Below are positions 63,536-64,000 of a stretch of DNA of 64,000 nucleotides, in pieces. Origin of the DNA: Calothrix brevissima NIES-22 (GTDB taxonomy: Bacteria; Cyanobacteriota; Cyanobacteriia; Cyanobacteriales; Nostocaceae). A model generated the notes under the pieces. The model saw nothing but the letters and a program-made list of their open reading frames with translations. It made no database searches and was not told where the DNA came from. The stretch lies in assembly GCF_002367995.1 (NCBI RefSeq), contig NZ_AP018207.1, forward strand, positions 5,135,963-5,199,962, in the 5' to 3' direction. A program made the position numbers and the translations under genes. Within the stretch, counting starts at the first letter, position 1. Each line of letters begins with the position of its first letter.

Positions 63536-63722
63536 TTAAAGGCAAGAGGCAGGGGGCAGACGGCAGAAGGGATTATAATTTTCATGATGTAGGTAAGCTG
63601 TAACCTGAAAAAGTTATTTCGCCTTTCTCCTCATCTCCTTTTATTCCTTTCATACTCAAACATAGTGATAGTGATGAAAATCATTGTTTCATACTTCTGC
63701 CATCTGCCCTCTGCCCTCTGCC
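63536..63722. mobile_element. Second 187-bp GGCAGAGGGCAG-type palindromic element
   Basis: Left end AAGGCAAGAGGCAGGGGGCAG and right end CTGCCATCTGCCCTCTGCCC are imperfect inverted repeats like those of the element at 35781-35965. It ends exactly at the stop codon (TTA, 63723-63725) of the methyltransferase gene. No target duplication is clear. Confidence 0.75.
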
Positions 63723-64000
63723 TTATTCACTCCAAATCCTTTCCGCCGTCCAATGGCGATGAGAATTTTGATAAATTTTGACATCTGATAACCCAGCTTG
63801 AGAAAATAACTCTGTCACTTCATCAAGAGTAAAAGCAGCATAGAGAGAATCGCGGAAGCATTTTGTCTGCATGGCGTTAAATTCTCCCCCAATACTGTTA
63901 ACTAGATCGTTAATTGTCCCTTCATCCGCCGGACGAAATAAATCTCTAATCAAAATTCCCCCACGAGGTTTTACCACTCGCTTAAGTTCTCGCAAGAATG
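63723..64000 (-). CDS. Class I SAM-dependent methyltransferase (5' end outside window)
   Basis: The frame runs off the right edge; the visible 92 codons are the C-terminal part. FLRELKRVVKPRGGILIRDLFRPADEG is the typical post-Rossmann segment of a class I methyltransferase (usually RVLKPGG). The rest (FTLDEVTELFSQAGLSDVKIYQNSHRHWTAERIW) is the usual lid. Its stop codon is at the border of a repeat element. Confidence 0.8.
   Translation of the reverse strand, partial: FLRELKRVVKPRGGILIRDLFRPADEGTINDLVNSIGGEFNAMQTKCFRDSLYAAFTLDEVTELFSQAGLSDVKIYQNSHRHWTAERIWSE

Overview
The window comes from a filamentous, probably heterocystous cyanobacterium of the Nostocales (Calothrix/Tolypothrix/Nostoc type). 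The evidence is the abundance of the HIP1 octamer GCGATCGC, many heptanucleotide tandem arrays (GTCAACA and CCCCTAG types), and two complete phycocyanin gene sets with rcaC and pcyA. The order cpcB2-A2-H2-I2-D2 beside cpcB1-A1-E-F, with an exact L box upstream of cpcB2, is the arrangement known from type III complementary chromatic acclimators such as Fremyella diplosiphon.

Layout. 1-9.5 kb is a DNA phosphorothioation (Dnd) island: a 5'-truncated DGQHR/DndB gene, a sulfur-binding-like HNH nuclease, a Dnd-associated small protein, dndD with a coupled 57-residue ORF, and a Dnd-type SF2 restriction helicase. A Uma2-type gene and an SLH/DUF3370 envelope gene sit inside it. dndA, dndC and dndE are not visible here. 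9.6-33 kb is mostly housekeeping: lexA with a LexA box, argF, tRNA-Thr, metH, hydrolases, pyrH-frr, a geranylgeranyl-reductase-family enzyme, a NarL-type regulator, era, an M14-type deacylase, a gluconokinase, a deoxyhypusine-synthase-like enzyme, a DUF6508-macrodomain fusion and cobO.

33.3-37.3 kb is a mobile-DNA patch: an intact IS5-type element with TA flanks, a 21-bp minisatellite, and an IS1634-type transposase split by a 185-bp palindromic element. 38.9-43.6 kb is a 4.66-kb integrative element carrying a tyrosine integrase, a KfrA-like regulator and small ORFs. It is inserted in the 5' end of moeB, with an 18-bp direct repeat at its ends. The ancestral start codon of moeB is stranded at the far end, next to a JAMM peptidase gene that was probably co-transcribed with it; the element now supplies moeB's start codon.

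43.7-49.6 kb holds the JAMM peptidase, a four-helix-bundle protein, repeat-rich DNA, a Tat-exported beta-carbonic anhydrase, an ABC ATPase, a ferredoxin and the lyase genes cpcE-cpcF. 49.8-60.5 kb is the light-harvesting block: cpcBA1, the red-light operon cpcB2A2H2I2D2, pcyA, a TnpB remnant, rcaC and a histidine-kinase remnant. RcaC (REC-DNA binding-HPt-pseudoreceiver-REC) is the known L-box activator in type III strains, so regulator, target operon, lyase and bilin synthase are clustered. 60.7-64 kb has an aldo/keto reductase, a c6-like cytochrome, small proteins and a truncated methyltransferase.

Best candidates for something new are the moeB-targeting integrative element with its start-codon swap and doubled-dyad repeats, the sulfur-binding-type nuclease inside a modification cluster, and the kinase relic in front of rcaC. 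All functions are read from sequence motifs; no searches were run.
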